Positions 12,431 to 24,132 of a stretch of 64,000 nt of DNA are shown piece by piece. The notes below the pieces were generated by a model. It did not search any database. It saw only the letters and a list, made by a program, of their open reading frames with translations, and was not told the origin of the DNA. The number at the start of each line of letters is the position of its first letter. Position 1 is the first letter of the stretch. The position numbers and the translations under genes are program-made. Origin of the DNA: Diabrotica undecimpunctata. Taxonomy: Eukaryota; Arthropoda; Insecta; Coleoptera; Chrysomelidae. Location: assembly GCF_040954645.1 (NCBI RefSeq), contig NC_092803.1, positions 77,972,263 through 78,036,262 on the forward strand, in the 5' to 3' direction.

Positions 12431-13225
12431 ACCATTATGTAATAATAAAATTATTATTTTCTTAAAATTTCAAATTAAAACCGTATGATAAGTCATACTG
12501 GAGTTACCTAAAATTACTGGAAATATATGGTAATAGCAATTGGTTTCTTTTATGAATAATAAGTGCACCATTATTAAGGAATAATAATTATTATTTTAAA
12601 ATGAATAATATAATAATATATGTGGTTATAAAACATGCAATAGCAAAATAAAAACTTAATTGCTTAAAGGACAAAGTACATGGTTATTACAAATAATTTA
12701 TATGATCATTCCGAAGCATTGAGAATAATAAACTATAATTGCGCTTGCGATCCTTGTGGATGTTTTTATTTCGAATTGTGATAGGTTAGTGGCAAGTAAC
12801 GTTGTCGATTTTTTTCTCCTTTATTTTTATATAATTATAATATAATATAATTTATATAATGTAATTTTATATTATACAACTTACACGTGTAATTTCTTCA
12901 CCAGTGTATTATCGAATAGAATATCTCCTAGAATACACGAATTTCATAAACCAGATCAGGCAGAATCTATAAAAGTAAACAGTATGATTAGAATACATAC
13001 ATATAGTAATAATGAAATTAATGAATCTACTATTGATGTATTCAGAACATTATTAAAGATATACACAAGGACGCTACTGTATACAACGTTTAACTTATTT
13101 GCCAGCACGCAACCAATTAAAATAAAAACAGGCCTTAGAGGAGTTTTGTGACTGAAACTGCTCATTAACGTATCGGACAATCTAATAAACATTTTATATT
13201 GGCAAAATCTATCTATCTATATAAG
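12431..13225. other. AT-rich sequence, no gene seen
   Basis: Runs of ATAATA and stops in all frames. No feature recognised. Confidence 0.4.
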
Positions 13226-13230
13226 GATTT

Positions 13231-14043
13231 TTACAGCTGTCGCCGCCTTCCTTCTTTCAGCCACCGTCTCCAGTCCTTTGTGTTCTGCCATTCTCCATCT
13301 CTAAGGTCTCGTCTTTCCATGGCCTCGTCCACTTCATCCCTACATGATCTTCGGGGTCTACCTCTTTTCCTCCTTCCTATTGGGCTCCAATCCGAAATCT
13401 TTGCTATCCACCTTGTATGATCTGTTCTTCTCACATGTCCATACCAAATTAAACGTTTTTCTTCTATGTAGCTGAGAATGTCTTGTTCTACTGCCATTCT
13501 TCGTTTTATCTCCTCATTTCTAATGCGATCCATTTTTGTTACTCTGTAGCTTCGTCTCATGAACTTCATTTCACTTGCTGTGATTTTGGACCTGTTTCGT
13601 TTATTTATTACCCAATTCTCTGCTCCATAGATCATTATACTGCGTACCAAGATGTTATAAATTCTCTTCTTTGTATTTCTAGTAATCTGTCTATCCCACA
13701 GTACCCCGTTCATTTGTTTAATACATGTTCTTGTCTGTGCTAATCTGCTGGTTTTCTCTTGCTCGGTGTTTCCATGTTCGGTCTTTTCTAGATTTATTTC
13801 CAGTCCATTTTTTGTGTATTCCTTTTCTAATTTTCGGAGCAAATAGCACAGATCTTCTTCATCTTGAGCCGTTACCACTTGGTCATCTGCAAAGCTTAAT
13901 GTGTACAAGAAGTTGTTCCGGATTGGTATTCCCATCCCTTCACATTTCCTTTTCCATGGTTTTAATATTTGTTCGAGGAATATCTTGAACAGTGTCGGAG
14001 ATGTAGAGCATCTACTAGGATGCTCTACATCTCCGATTGGCAA
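13231..14043 (-). pseudogene. LINE reverse transcriptase C-terminal fragment (unit 1)
   Basis: Open for 270 codons on the minus strand. It starts near the RT block SRCSTSPTLFKIFLEQ, contains SFADDQVV (the catalytic YADD block), then a thumb and a C-terminal GRRKRGRPRRS...GEWQNTKDWRRW tail typical of RTE-like elements. The endonuclease and RT front are missing; at the truncation point lies a perfect 17-base hairpin. An in-frame deletion after EKTEH removes about 40 codons present in the copy at 22037-22954. Confidence 0.75.
13996..14035. repeat. Perfect 17-bp hairpin at the LINE truncation point
   Basis: CGGAGATGTAGAGCATC (13996-14012), loop TACTAG, then its exact reverse complement (14019-14035). 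It marks the 5' end of the truncated LINE. The copy in unit 2 (about 22906-22945) has a shorter 14-base stem. Confidence 0.85.
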
Positions 14044-15103
14044 AATAAAGGAATAAATATTAACGGACGATATATGACAAATCTGAGAGAATATGCTATT
14101 AAAGAGTATGAACGAACTGGAGCAAAATCATATCAAAAATAAAAATGATAGCATACTGTTAAGATGTTACGATAAGTTGGGGAAGAAAATAATAACATAA
14201 ACACAGAATATTTACACGTATATTTAAATCGAAATCTGACAATACAAGAGCAAATACCATTAAGCCAACATTAAAGAAATAAAACAAAGGGTACAACTTG
14301 CTGGGATAGCATTCTACAAAGTAAAATCAGCCTTTAGAGACCCTTTTACCCATCAACAAAAATCAAAACGATTCGAAACCTTGTCTCTTATAGGAACCAA
14401 CATAGAAAACGTGAAAGTAACTCAAAGAAAATAAAAATGCTAAGATAAAGACTGAGAGACCGGAAAACATGTGGATTCGCAAGACAAAAGTTCAAAATGT
14501 AAGAAATCGCATAACTACCTAAAAATTGATGTTGCAGAATATTTAATCAGAACAGGGAACGAAATATGGAGCTAAGTGGTGCCTATCTGAAGACTGAGAA
14601 CAAGCAAAAGGAAAAGAGAAATCCCAAGTATATGACAATTTTTTTGAGTTTAACGGACCTCAAAACTAGAACATTTATGTTTCCTAGAGTGATTTCGGCG
14701 GACTTTTAAAATTATTAACAATTTATTGCTAAAAATGCATCACTTTTAAAGAATTTTTATCTATCTGTAAAAAGTACAGCATTTTGAACGGATTTGAAGG
14801 TAATTATCAATAAAAAACGTTTAAGCTTTAAAATGGTAATTTATGAATGTTGATTTACTAATTAATTACTTAGAAAACTGTAAAAAATCTAAGAATTGTA
14901 CATTTTCAATAAATGTTGTAATACTAAGTATTGTAAAAATCAAACTAGTGTAAAAATGAACCTAGAACCTTGATATTGCATAGAAAGAGCAGTTTGATAG
15001 TATTAAAAATGTTATTAAAATTTTAAATTTCCAAGTTATTCATTAATAAATTTCAATATATTTAAATTATTAAATTTGTTTATTCCAAACTACTTTTTTT
15101 GCA
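14044..15103. other. AT-rich sequence with LINE-like scraps
   Basis: Plus-strand frames near 14260-14340 give short LINE-like pieces (EIKQRVQLAGIAFYKVKSAF). The rest, from about 14640, is AT-rich with no feature recognised. Repeated at 22960-24015. Confidence 0.4.
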
Positions 15104-15141
15104 ATAGAGAGAGAGAGATAGAGATAGAGAGAGAGAGAGAG
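15104..15141. repeat. (GA)n microsatellite, short allele
   Basis: About 38 bases of GA/GATA. The duplicate at 24016-24132 is 117 bases, so the tract changed length after duplication. Confidence 0.9.
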
Positions 15142-15296
15142 CTTTCAAAGTTTGAAAAAGATTGCCTTTAAACAGAGTCGACTACAAAGCTTCAAAATGT
15201 GGAGCTCAAATTCGTTCAGCTTGGAGTAGTGGAGAGGTTATTTTAAAATCCGCGCTAAAAACTGTATCTCTTGTTCTTATTAATGGATTTAATAAT

Positions 15297-15545
15297 AGCA
15301 TAGCAGTGTATTATCTGTAAGCTATATCGTTTATTGGTGTTCTATTCTTCGGTTGACCATGAAAGCCACTCCTCCTTGGCGGTATGGTTGGTATGGTTCT
15401 GTTCTGAATTATGTTGGTATAAAGTGTGCCCAGATTTTAGGGTGGTCTTTTTCTCTCCTTGAAGTCCCGTTTCACATAAGCTTACAATATCCCATTTAAT
15501 AGCCCCTAGTTCCTGCTCTAATTCTAAAGATTCTTAGTTATAAAC
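15297..15545 (-). pseudogene. Endonuclease N-terminal scrap of a LINE (unit 1)
   Basis: Homologous to the 5' end of the minus-strand LINE at 26497-29060. The unit 1 copy starts abruptly at 15297, where unit 2 continues through the rest of the endonuclease gene. This shows that unit 1 lost the remainder of the LINE. Confidence 0.7.
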
Positions 15546-15744
15546 TCTACCCACCTGGGGTACTATATTTCTGAATCTCGATTTATGCATGAATATATTG
15601 AAGGGAAAATGGCAATTAAAACGCCAGTCTTGCCCAGCGGGTTGGCGAGTTTAGATTTCAGCCGCCCCTAACCTGGAGTCAGACGCTGTTTGCAACCATC
15701 CATTCTGGATCAGACGCTACTTGATTCTATACCAGACCTAAAAT

Positions 15745-16130
15745 AACGCATTGCCACTTCCGTCATCCACAAGACTAAACATATTGGTCATTAATTTTCG
15801 ACAAGCATATGATACAATAAACAGACATAAATTGATCGACACATTAAAATATTTTGACTCTTCGGATACAATTATACGATTAACTAAATCCCTTCTGAAT
15901 AAAACCAAAAGTAAAGTTATGATAGAAGGTCATGTCTCTAACAGCTTTAATATTACTAGAGGCCTTTGACAAGGTGGCCTCTGTCTACTGTATTTTTTAA
16001 TCTAATACGGGAAAGAATTCTAAGGGAAAGCCATATACACACTAAAAGCTCAATCTATGGATCTGGAGACCTGGATCTTAAGCAAAACCATAGAAATGAA
16101 GCTAGATATATAAGAGCGAAAGAAACTTAG
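15745..16130 (+). pseudogene. RTE-like reverse transcriptase fragment (unit 1)
   Basis: A 73-codon stretch with the RT block FRQAYDTINRHKLI, a finger region, then FNITRGL, a stop (TGA, where R is usual) and QGG. Truncated on both sides. Repeated at 29267-29650. Confidence 0.7.
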
Positions 16131-17190
16131 AAGAATATAAACTCACAGACTTTGCCTGTGAGAAGTAAACAACAAATGCTTTGTTGATACGCTAGCAGGT
16201 GGCGTCAGGAGAAAACATAATAATTTATTAAATTATTTTAATATAATATAATTTTTTTAAATATAAATAATAAGTGAATAATAAAATTACTTTCTTTAAT
16301 TTTAAAAATATTTAAATTTTTAAAATACAGAAAACATAAATATGTAATGAAGCTTTGCGATAGTCTACTGTACCGCCTGTTGTACCACCCTTTTTTGAAC
16401 TTGTCAGGTTTTCGAATATGAAATATAACTTTTCCCTGGGCAATAGCTAAAAATTATTTAAATTGTTTATAAGTAAAAAATTGTAACGTTTTTGCAATCA
16501 AATTGTGGAATATTGAAAATGGTCTTTTCTAACTTTTTTTTTTTAATTCTTTTGATAGAATAACTCTTTCCCTTGCTTATGCTACCTGTAGAATCATTGT
16601 AAGCTAATTTTTTTCTGACTCATGTTATTGCAAAACAAGTTATTTTGGATAAACAAATTGGATAACTTTTAAATTAATTTATGAATTATGTACCGAACTT
16701 ACTGTAAGAAACATGTGGTTTTGGTTATCGAGGTTCATAAAAACGAGGTTCACTATTTTAAAAATAACCTTTTTTGAAAACTATTTCCCGAGTGGAAATC
16801 GAAATGCCAAACAACAATTATAAAATGAAATTTTCATTACAATCAATCGTGTCTTAATCCCTTATAAACATAATATTTTCTTTTTTGTGTCGTCGTTTTT
16901 GACGATTTTTTATTACAAATTAATAAATATAATTAGGACATATTCCTTACATTTATTTTAAGATTCTGTTTTAGGTTGTTTTTCCTTTGCTTTTGAATTT
17001 TTCTGTTGTACAGATTAACAGACAAATGAATTAGTGAATTGGACAGAATATCTTCATCTATATTATAAGTATTACTGAAAGAGAATAATATTCTTTAAAA
17101 TGTATCATGAAAAAATCGTAAAGTTGTCATTAGGATTTATTATTTATTCCTTGTTAGCGAGAAAACATTTTTGATATACATATTAGCAAA
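16131..17190. other. AT-rich upstream region of copy 3, no gene seen
   Basis: Nothing recognised apart from homology to 29651-30713. The last 250 bases before the promoter align loosely with regions upstream of other drosomycin copies. Confidence 0.4.
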
Positions 17191-17425
17191 TTGTTATGTA
17201 ATACCAAAGATACATTTTTTCATGATCGTCGACATAACTCATCGAACTTAGTAGTTTTTCTCAAGAACGTATATGGAAATTCTATTGGATATTATTCTCA
17301 GAAATTTAATATAATTCAAAACAAAGATTGCGAATGCTCCATACATACAAATATATACATACAAATTTTTCTAATTGGAAAAACCGTAATGGTGGTATTT
17401 TTATGTAATCAACTAGATTTATTAA

Positions 17426-17457
17426 TATATATAAGAGCTTTTTGAACAGAATCAGCA
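17426..17457 (+). promoter_or_regulatory. Core promoter of drosomycin copy 3
   Basis: TATATATAAG at 17426-17435 and initiator TCAGCA at 17452-17457, spacing 28 bases to the A. The predicted 5' UTR is 78 bases. No good kappaB site is visible; GGAAATTCTA at 17275-17284 is a weak candidate. Confidence 0.65.
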
Positions 17458-17531
17458 CAGTAGTCAAACCAACGACAAATATAGAACTATATTCAACGTA
17501 CACCGCTGAACTACAAAAGAAAATTTTCAAA

Positions 17532-17732
17532 ATGAAAGGTTATTTCATCTTCGCCGTTTTGTTGATTCTCACCATCGGTACCGAACTTGCTTTCGGTGAC
17601 TGTCTGTCCGGAAGATATAAAGGCCCATGTGCAGTATGGGACAACGAAACCTGCCGCAGAGTATGTAAGGAAGAAGGACGAGTAAGTGGGCATTGCAGCG
17701 CTAGCCTGAAGTGTTGGTGTGAAGGGTGCTAG
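17532..17732 (+). CDS. Drosomycin-type antifungal peptide precursor, copy 3 (Lys8 form)
   Basis: A 66-codon gene with the common signal and eight-cysteine mature peptide, but mature position 8 is Lys (AAA) instead of Gly (GGA). Lys8 is the residue I recall in fly Drosomycin, so this and copy 4 are the closest to it (differences at 29 and 35 only). The frame is open 90 bases further upstream, but the inferred transcription start at 17454 and the signal peptide favour the ATG at 17532. Copy 4 differs by one silent base in the mature region. Confidence 0.93.
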   Translation: MKGYFIFAVLLILTIGTELAFGDCLSGRYKGPCAVWDNETCRRVCKEEGRVSGHCSASLKCWCEGC

Positions 17733-18169
17733 CTGTTTGACAAATATTTTTTAATTTCTTAAATTTTATGTTATTACGATGTTAATTTTGTGATGGTTAA
17801 TATATACGTTCAGATTAAAAATGTTTTTTCTTGATATTCTAATAATTTATATGACCTTAAAAAGGTAAAACCTTAAACTAAAAATAACTATAACTATTTT
17901 TCAGAATACGTTTTTGATATCCAAATTCATCTGCAAAATAATTTGAAAATCATTATACTTATAATACTCTCTACTTTATAATAATATATTCTACAATATT
18001 CTCATCTCATTTTAAAATACAATCGTTAATGCTAAGATAAAAGAAAGAAATAAGGTTAATTACTCAAATTTTGTTTATTCAATTAAGATGACCGCTTTTG
18101 AGATTTAAAATTTGCACCTCATCATCAGGTCATATTCAATATATTTAACTGCTAAAACAATATAAAATT
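17733..18169. other. 3' flank of copy 3, no gene seen
   Basis: AT-rich, repeated at 31256-31689. No other feature seen. Confidence 0.4.
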
Positions 18170-18256
18170 GGAATAAGCCACAATTAAAGGTTAAAATACG
18201 TTTATTGACGTTTCAATTTCCACTTCTATAATTTTAATACCAATATAAAATTGGTA
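18170..18256. repeat. MITE-like repeat end (unit 1)
   Basis: Contains AATAAGCCACAATTAAAGG and TTGACGTTTCAATTTCC, motifs also seen near 52.0-52.3, 54.7-54.9 and 61.0 kb. It ends in a small palindrome CCAATATAAAATTGG just before the piggyBac insertion site. Confidence 0.5.
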
Positions 18257-18260
18257 TTAA

Positions 18261-20685
18261 CCTTTCGCTACCGAAGGGTCAAGTTGTTTTGTAGTTGACG
18301 GAGGGGGTACATTATGTACCCCATGCATTTTTATAGATTAAATATTAACATAATGCAATAATTTTAGTTAAAGCATAATTAAAACAAATGCAAGTATTTT
18401 TTATTAAATATAAGTAACAATAAAAAAATATATGGTGTCTTGAAAAAATTAATTATCGTTTTTTTGATTAACTTTACATTTCGTACATATTATTGTTTGA
18501 ATTGTTGTGGTTGTTTGATGTTCAGCACAAACAAAGAATTTACAAGAATTGCACGTTTTTCTGCTTTTGCGGTCCTTCTTGCGTGGACAAAGTAAACATC
18601 GCCCTGAGGATTTCAAGATGGTGGCGTCGTTTTCGCGATTCTTCCTTGGTGGCGGTGGGCATAATTCGTACATCGTGTTTATAATTCGCTTATGGAATTT
18701 TTGTGGACTTCGTAGTCGCCTATCGACATGGGGCTTTATAAGTTCTTGACCCAGGTTTAGTAAAAATTCTCTGCGTCTGTGAGAAGCTTCATACGCACTA
18801 ATGGAATTCTTTGTCGTCCACAATACGTATGTATTCAGACCTGCAATGTCTAGAAGATTTTGAAACAAAACAAATGGCCATCTCTTAGAGGCTCTTTTAC
18901 AAGAATATTCATTTACCATCTTATCCATAGTATCTACGGCACCTTTTGTAGAATTGTAATGCAAGATTATGTCTGGCTTATAGTCCGTCTCTTCTCCGCT
19001 AATTTTATCGTCGTTATGTTCTGTACTTAATCAAATTACTGCCTTATTCTTTTTAGGAACGTAAGACGCCAGTGTTATTTCCTCAGTGAAGGCAAAAACT
19101 GAGGACTTTTCTTGTCTAGAAATATTGGGTAGTAGGGCTGGAGGGATATCCTGCTTGTTTTTTCGAAGTGTTCCACATAATGTTATTTGTCGATCTAGGA
19201 GTTGTTTTGCCAAGGGAACACTGGTAAAACAATTATCAGTAGTGATGCCATAACCAGTTTTTAGAAATGAGACCAAATCAAGTACTACTCTTTTGCCCTG
19301 GTCTTTTTCTGGTTTGTTACCATCTTTTCCAGTATAAATCTGAAGGTTAGCAGCATAGGTGATTGTTGCATCAACTAGAGCCCATATTTTGATGCCATAC
19401 TTGGCTGGTTTTGATTAAATGAAGACTCTAAATGGACACTTACCTCTAAAACTTACAAGTTGTTCATCAACAGTTAGATGAGAGTGGCACTTAAAACTTT
19501 CTTTACAGTGTTCTACAAACTTTGTAAACATTTCCCTAAAAGCTGCTAGTTTGTCAGAACTTCTACGTTCTTCTCTAGTGTTCAAATCATCGAATCGCAT
19601 AAGTGAAATTAAATCTAGAAATCGGTCGCGTGACATGGCAGCCGGAAAAATAGATCGACTGTACAAAGGGTTCCGACACCACAAAAAGTGCACTGGTTCC
19701 CTATTCGCTTTTAGCGCACCCGCCGTAATCAAGAGTCCCAAGACCGCCTAAATTTCCACTGAATCAGTAGGCAACCAGGTTCTTGTTTTATTAGCATTTT
19801 TTCCATTCCAATCCTGAAAGTATTTCTCCGCTTTCTGGTTTTTACATTTGACGATGATCTTTACAATTTTCTCATCTACAAATAATTTGAAGCAATCACT
19901 AATTTTAGCGACATTTTTAGATTTTTCTGTAAGCCCTGGTTTTTCGAGCAAGTTTTTTGTGCGACATCTAGTTTGTCGTAAAGGACGATTTTTCCAAACT
20001 GTACCATTCTTGGAAATAAATGTGGAATCTACTGCCCCCAAAACTGGTTTATCAGAATAGTTACTGTTGCTCTCAGATGGCTAAAATATAATAAACTCAA
20101 GATAGAAATATCGTACATAAAACAAAAATAAAAATTACCTGCAGAATTTCAGGCTCATATTCCGCTACTTCTAAATTATCATCTAATTCTGAATCATCCG
20201 ATAAACTATCTCTTTCAGAAAGGTAATCATCATCACTTTCCTCTAACCACTGCACCGCAGTTTCACGATCCTGTTTTTTCCGAAGGTCTAACTTTATTTT
20301 TTTCGACATATCGGTAAATCGTGTAATCACAAATGGATAAACTAAAACGGTATGATAGCACTAAGTCATCCACAGAACTGATTTGTGTATTATTGCAAAG
20401 AACAGGTTTGGTGCCGTGCGCAAAACGTCTGGTTTAGACAGTGGCGTCGACCGCAATGAACTGTACCGCGGTTGACGGAGGGGGTACAACTTGTACCCCA
20501 AGCACTGTGCTGCACTTTTCATAGGTAAAAATATGTCAAATTGAAAACAAATGGTTGGATATGCTTTTACACATCCCAATGAAGAAGTAACTAGAACAGT
20601 TAAACAAAATTCCATTATTTTTAAAAATTATTCATGAAAAATCGAATTTGGGGTACAATATGTACCCCCCTCCGGTAGCGGAAGG
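18261..20685. mobile_element. piggyBac-type transposon, 2425 bp, TTAA target duplication
   Basis: Terminal inverted repeats CCTTTCGCTACCGAAGGG (left) and, on the minus strand, CCTTCCGCTACCGGAGGG (right). The target TTAA is at 18257-18260 and again at 20686-20689. Subterminal copies of TTGACGGAGGGGGTAC lie near both ends. The duplicate segment in unit 2 carries a single TTAA at 31779-31782 with matching flanks, the empty site. It encodes one transposase on the minus strand, inactivated by three nonsense codons. Confidence 0.95.
18449..20309 (-). pseudogene. piggyBac-family transposase, three in-frame stops
   Basis: The first coding exon starts at ATG 20309 (acidic N-terminus) and ends at 20139. 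A 58-base GT-AG intron (20138-20081) joins it in phase to one long frame to 18449. That frame has stops only at about 19745 (TAG), 19412 (TAA) and 19028 (TGA), and no frameshift. The DDE domain keeps Asp in all three catalytic contexts: WALVDATITYAAN, GITTDNCFTSVPLAKQLL and KGAVDTMDKM. The C-terminus has the cysteine-rich zinc-binding domain (CLLCPRKKDRKSRKTC...CAEH...CTKC). It would bind the terminal repeats and move DNA by cut and paste at TTAA. Few lesions suggest recent loss of activity. Confidence 0.88.
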
Positions 20686-20831
20686 TTAAAATCATGCCGA
20701 GTTGTAGATTTTATAATTAAATCTGATGGGTAAATGCAAGTATACTTATATAACTCAATAGGTCTATGTTGTTTAGCATTATCATTTAAATTTAATGCTA
20801 AATAACATATACTTGATTAGATATTATTTTA

Positions 20832-21235
20832 AACTTCTTTTTCTTCTTTTTATGTAAACATGACTTTGTCTATTTTTCAATGTGCCTCCAGTAAGTGATT
20901 GTTCCATCGTTTTCGTGGTGTTTGTACTGATCGTCTTCCTATTGGGGACCGTCCTTTCCCGTCTTTACCACCCTATTTGTTGTCATTCGGCTTGTATGAT
21001 TGTTCTATTCTACTCTTCTATTTATTACCCAGTGCTTGACGGTCTCCACCCTGCATCTACGTCGTACATCTGTACTTTTAGGATTGTCCCATAGTGTTTT
21101 ACCATTATTTTTTTTAAGTGTTTTAATCTTTGCTGTTTTTAAAATCCTTCTTATCCTCTGCCGGGTCGTGTTTCTACCGAGTATGTCATTATTGGTCTTA
21201 TGACTGTTTTGCAAATTCTGCCTTTCATTTCTTTC
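20832..21235 (-). pseudogene. RTE-like LINE 3' fragment (unit 1)
   Basis: The minus strand encodes the C-terminal tail (SHKTNNDILGRNTTRQRIRR, then MKTL-type sequence), ending in an AAAGAAGAAAAAGAAG tail. Same family as 1630-2045. It abuts the Jockey-like RT directly. Confidence 0.6.
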
Positions 21236-21241
21236 CCACTA

Positions 21242-22031
21242 TCTCTAAGGAAGAAGAAGAATTTATTCACAAGAACTTAGATGAACCCTACCAGATGTCA
21301 CATCCTATAGAAAATATCAAAATTAACGAAATTAAAGAGATGGTTAAATATCTCAATACTAAAAAAGCTCCAGGGTATGATTTAATATCGGGAAAATTCT
21401 GCAAAAATTTACCCGAAGAAGGATTTCGGCTGGTTATATACACATTTAACGCTATACTAAAGTTAGGCTATTTTCCGTTTCAATGGAAAATGGCACAAAT
21501 TATTCTTATACTGAAACCTAATAAAGATCCACACGAACTATCATCCTATCGTCCAATCAGTTTGCTTCCCATTCTCTCTAAGATATTTGAGAGGATACTC
21601 CTTCAAAGAATGAATTCTATAATCGACAGACAAAAGTTAATACCTGATTATCAGTTTGGATTTAGGCAACAACATGGAACAATTGAGCAGGTACCTAGAG
21701 TTGCCAAAGTAGTAAGAGAGGCAATTGAAAAGAAAGAATACTGCACTGCAGCCTCTTTGGATGTCCCACAAGCATTTGATAAAGTATGGCATGAGGGGCT
21801 GCTATCTAAAATAAAAACTCACTTTCCTCATTCTCTTTATGTACTTCTGAGATCCTATCTTACCAATCGATATTTTCAGGTAAGATACAATGAAGCAGTA
21901 TCAAACATATATCCAATTATATCGGGAGTACCTCAGGGGAGTATATTGGGACCAACCTTATACTTACTCTATACGGCAAATATTCCCACAAGAGTAAACA
22001 GCACAATTGCTACCTATGCAGATGATACTGT
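21242..22031 (+). pseudogene. Jockey-like reverse transcriptase, 3' end cut off (unit 1)
   Basis: An open frame covers RT blocks in order: KKAPGYDLISGK, SSYRPISLLPILSKIFERIL, FGFRQQHGT, LDVPQAFDKVWHEGL, ISGVPQGSILGP and TYADDTVI. It stops at 22031 because the tandem-duplication junction falls just after YADD. The counterpart at 32342 continues to the 3' end. It is 5'-truncated (no ORF1 or endonuclease). Confidence 0.85.
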
Positions 22032-22036
22032 GATTT

Positions 22037-22954
22037 TTACAGCTGTCGCCGCCTTCCTTCTTTCAGCCAACGTCTCCAGTCCTTTGTGTTCTGCCATTCT
22101 CCATCTCTAAGGTCTCGTCTTTCCATGGCCTCGTCCACTTCATCCCTACATGATCTTCGGGGTCTACCTCTTTTCCTCCTTCCTATTGGGCTCCAATCCG
22201 AAATTTTTGCTATCCACCTTGTATGATCTGTTCTTCTCACATGTCCATACCAAATTAAACGTTTTTCTTCTATGTAGCTGAGAATGTCTTGTTCTACTGC
22301 CATTCTTCGTTTTATCTCCTCATTTCTAATGCGATCCATTTTTGTTACTCTGCAGCTTCTTCTCATGAACTTCATTTCACTTGCTGTGATTTTGGACCTG
22401 TTTCGTTTATTTATTACCCAATTCTCTGCTCCATAGATCATTATACTGCGTACCAAGGTGTTATAAATTCTCTTCTTTGTATTTCTAGTAATCTGTCTAT
22501 CCCACAGTACCCCGTTCATTTGTTTAATACATGTTCTTGTCTGTGCTAATCTGCTGGTTTTCTCTTGCTCGGTGGTTCCATTTTCTGAAAGTATGAATCC
22601 TAATTATTTGAATTTGTCAGTGACGTTAATTTCCCTATTATCATCCATTTCCAAGTTTCTCACTGGTTCTTGCTCTGTTTTTAAATGTTCGGTCTTTTCT
22701 AGATTTATTTCCAGTCCATTTTTTGTGTATTCCTTTTCTAATTTTCGGAGCAAATAGCACAGATCTTCTTCATCTTGAGCCGTTACCACTTGGTCATCTG
22801 CAAAGCTTAATGTGTACAAGAAGTTGTTCCGGATTGGTATTCCCATCCCTTCACATTTCCTTTTCCATGGTTTTAATATTTGTTCGAGGAATATCTTGAA
22901 CAGTGTCAGAGATGTAGAGCATCTACTAGCATGCTCTACATCTCCGATTGGCAA
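22037..22954 (-). pseudogene. LINE reverse transcriptase C-terminal fragment (unit 2)
   Basis: Same fragment as 13231-14043, but with about 120 extra bases and broken into two frames (22954-22604 and 22519-22037). It has the SFADDQVV catalytic block and the GRRKRGRPRRS tail. The extra piece, not the deletion, is probably ancestral. Confidence 0.75.
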
Positions 22955-24014
22955 AATAAAGGAATAAATATTAACGGACGATATATGACAAATCTGAGAG
23001 AATATGCTATTAAAGAGTATGAACGAACTGGAGCAAAATCATATCAAAAATAAAAATGATAGCATACTGTTAAGATGTTACTACAAGTTGGGGAAGAAAA
23101 TAATAACATAAACACAGAATATTTACACGTATATTTAAATCGAAATCTGACAATACAAGAGCAAATACCATTAAGCCAACATTAAAGAAATAAAACAAAG
23201 GGTACAACTTGCTGGGATAGCATTCTACAAAGTAAAATCAGCCTTTAGAGACCCTTTTACCCATCAACAAAAATCAAAACGATTCGAAACCTTGTCTCTT
23301 ATAGGAACCAACATAGAAAACGTGAAAGTAACTCAAAGAAAATAAAAATGCTAAGATAAAGACTGAGAGACCGGAAAACATGTGGATTCGCAAGACAAAA
23401 GTTCAAAATGTAAGAAATCGCATAACTACCTAAAAATTGATGTTGCAGAATATTTAATCAGAACAGGGAACGAAATATGGAGCTAAGTGGTGCCTATCTG
23501 AAGACTGAGAACAAGCAAAAGGAAAAGAGAAATCCCAAGTATATGACAATTTTTTTGAGTTTAACGGACCTCAAAACTCGAACATTTATGTTTCCTAGAG
23601 TGATTTCGGCGGACTTTTAAAATTATTAACAATTTATTGCTAAAAATGCATCACTTTTAAAGAATTTTTATCTATCTGTAAAAAGTACAGCATTTTGAAC
23701 GGATTTGAAGGTAATTATCAATAAAAAACGTTTAAGCTTTAAAATGGTAATTTATGAATGTTGATTTACTAATTAATTACTTAGAAAACTGTAAAAAATC
23801 TAAGAATTGTACATTTTCAATAAATGTTGTAATACTAAGTATTGTAAAAATCAAACTAGTGTAAAAATGAACCTAGAACCTTGATATTGCATAGAAAGAG
23901 CAGTTTTATAGTATTAAAAATGTTATTAAAATTTTAAATTTCCAAGTTATTCATTAATAAATTTCAATATATTTAAATTATTAAATTTGTTTATTCCAAA
24001 CTTCTTTTTTTGCA

Positions 24015-24015
<1 letters not shown>
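22955..24015. other. AT-rich sequence with LINE-like scraps (unit 2)
   Basis: Counterpart of 14044-15103. No gene recognised. Confidence 0.4.
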
Positions 24016-24093
<78 letters not shown>

Positions 24094-24132
24094 GATAGAG
24101 ATAGAGATAGAGATAGAGAGAGAGAGAGAGAG
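24016..24132. repeat. (GA)n / (GATA) microsatellite, long allele
   Basis: 117 bases of GA repeats with six GATAGA interruptions; 38 bases in unit 1. Confidence 0.95.

Larger units (their letters stand above)
13226..22031. repeat. Tandem segmental duplication, unit 1
   Basis: First copy of the unit repeated at 22032-33102. Order: LINE 3' fragment, (GA)n, endonuclease scrap, RT fragment, drosomycin copy 3, MITE-like end, RTE 3' fragment, Jockey RT. Relative to unit 2 it lacks about 4.54 kb (unit 2 24282-28818, replaced by AATAAT at 15291-15296) and about 120 bases near 13765. It carries an extra piggyBac element at 18261-20685. The unit 1/unit 2 junction at 22032-22034 is GAT, shared by both ends of the unit. 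Confidence 0.9.

Noticed and set aside
17442..17732. N-terminal extension of drosomycin copies 3 and 4 to 96 codons
   Set aside because: The extension begins upstream of the inferred transcription start at 17454, lacks the signal peptide at its N-terminus, and is not shared by other copies.
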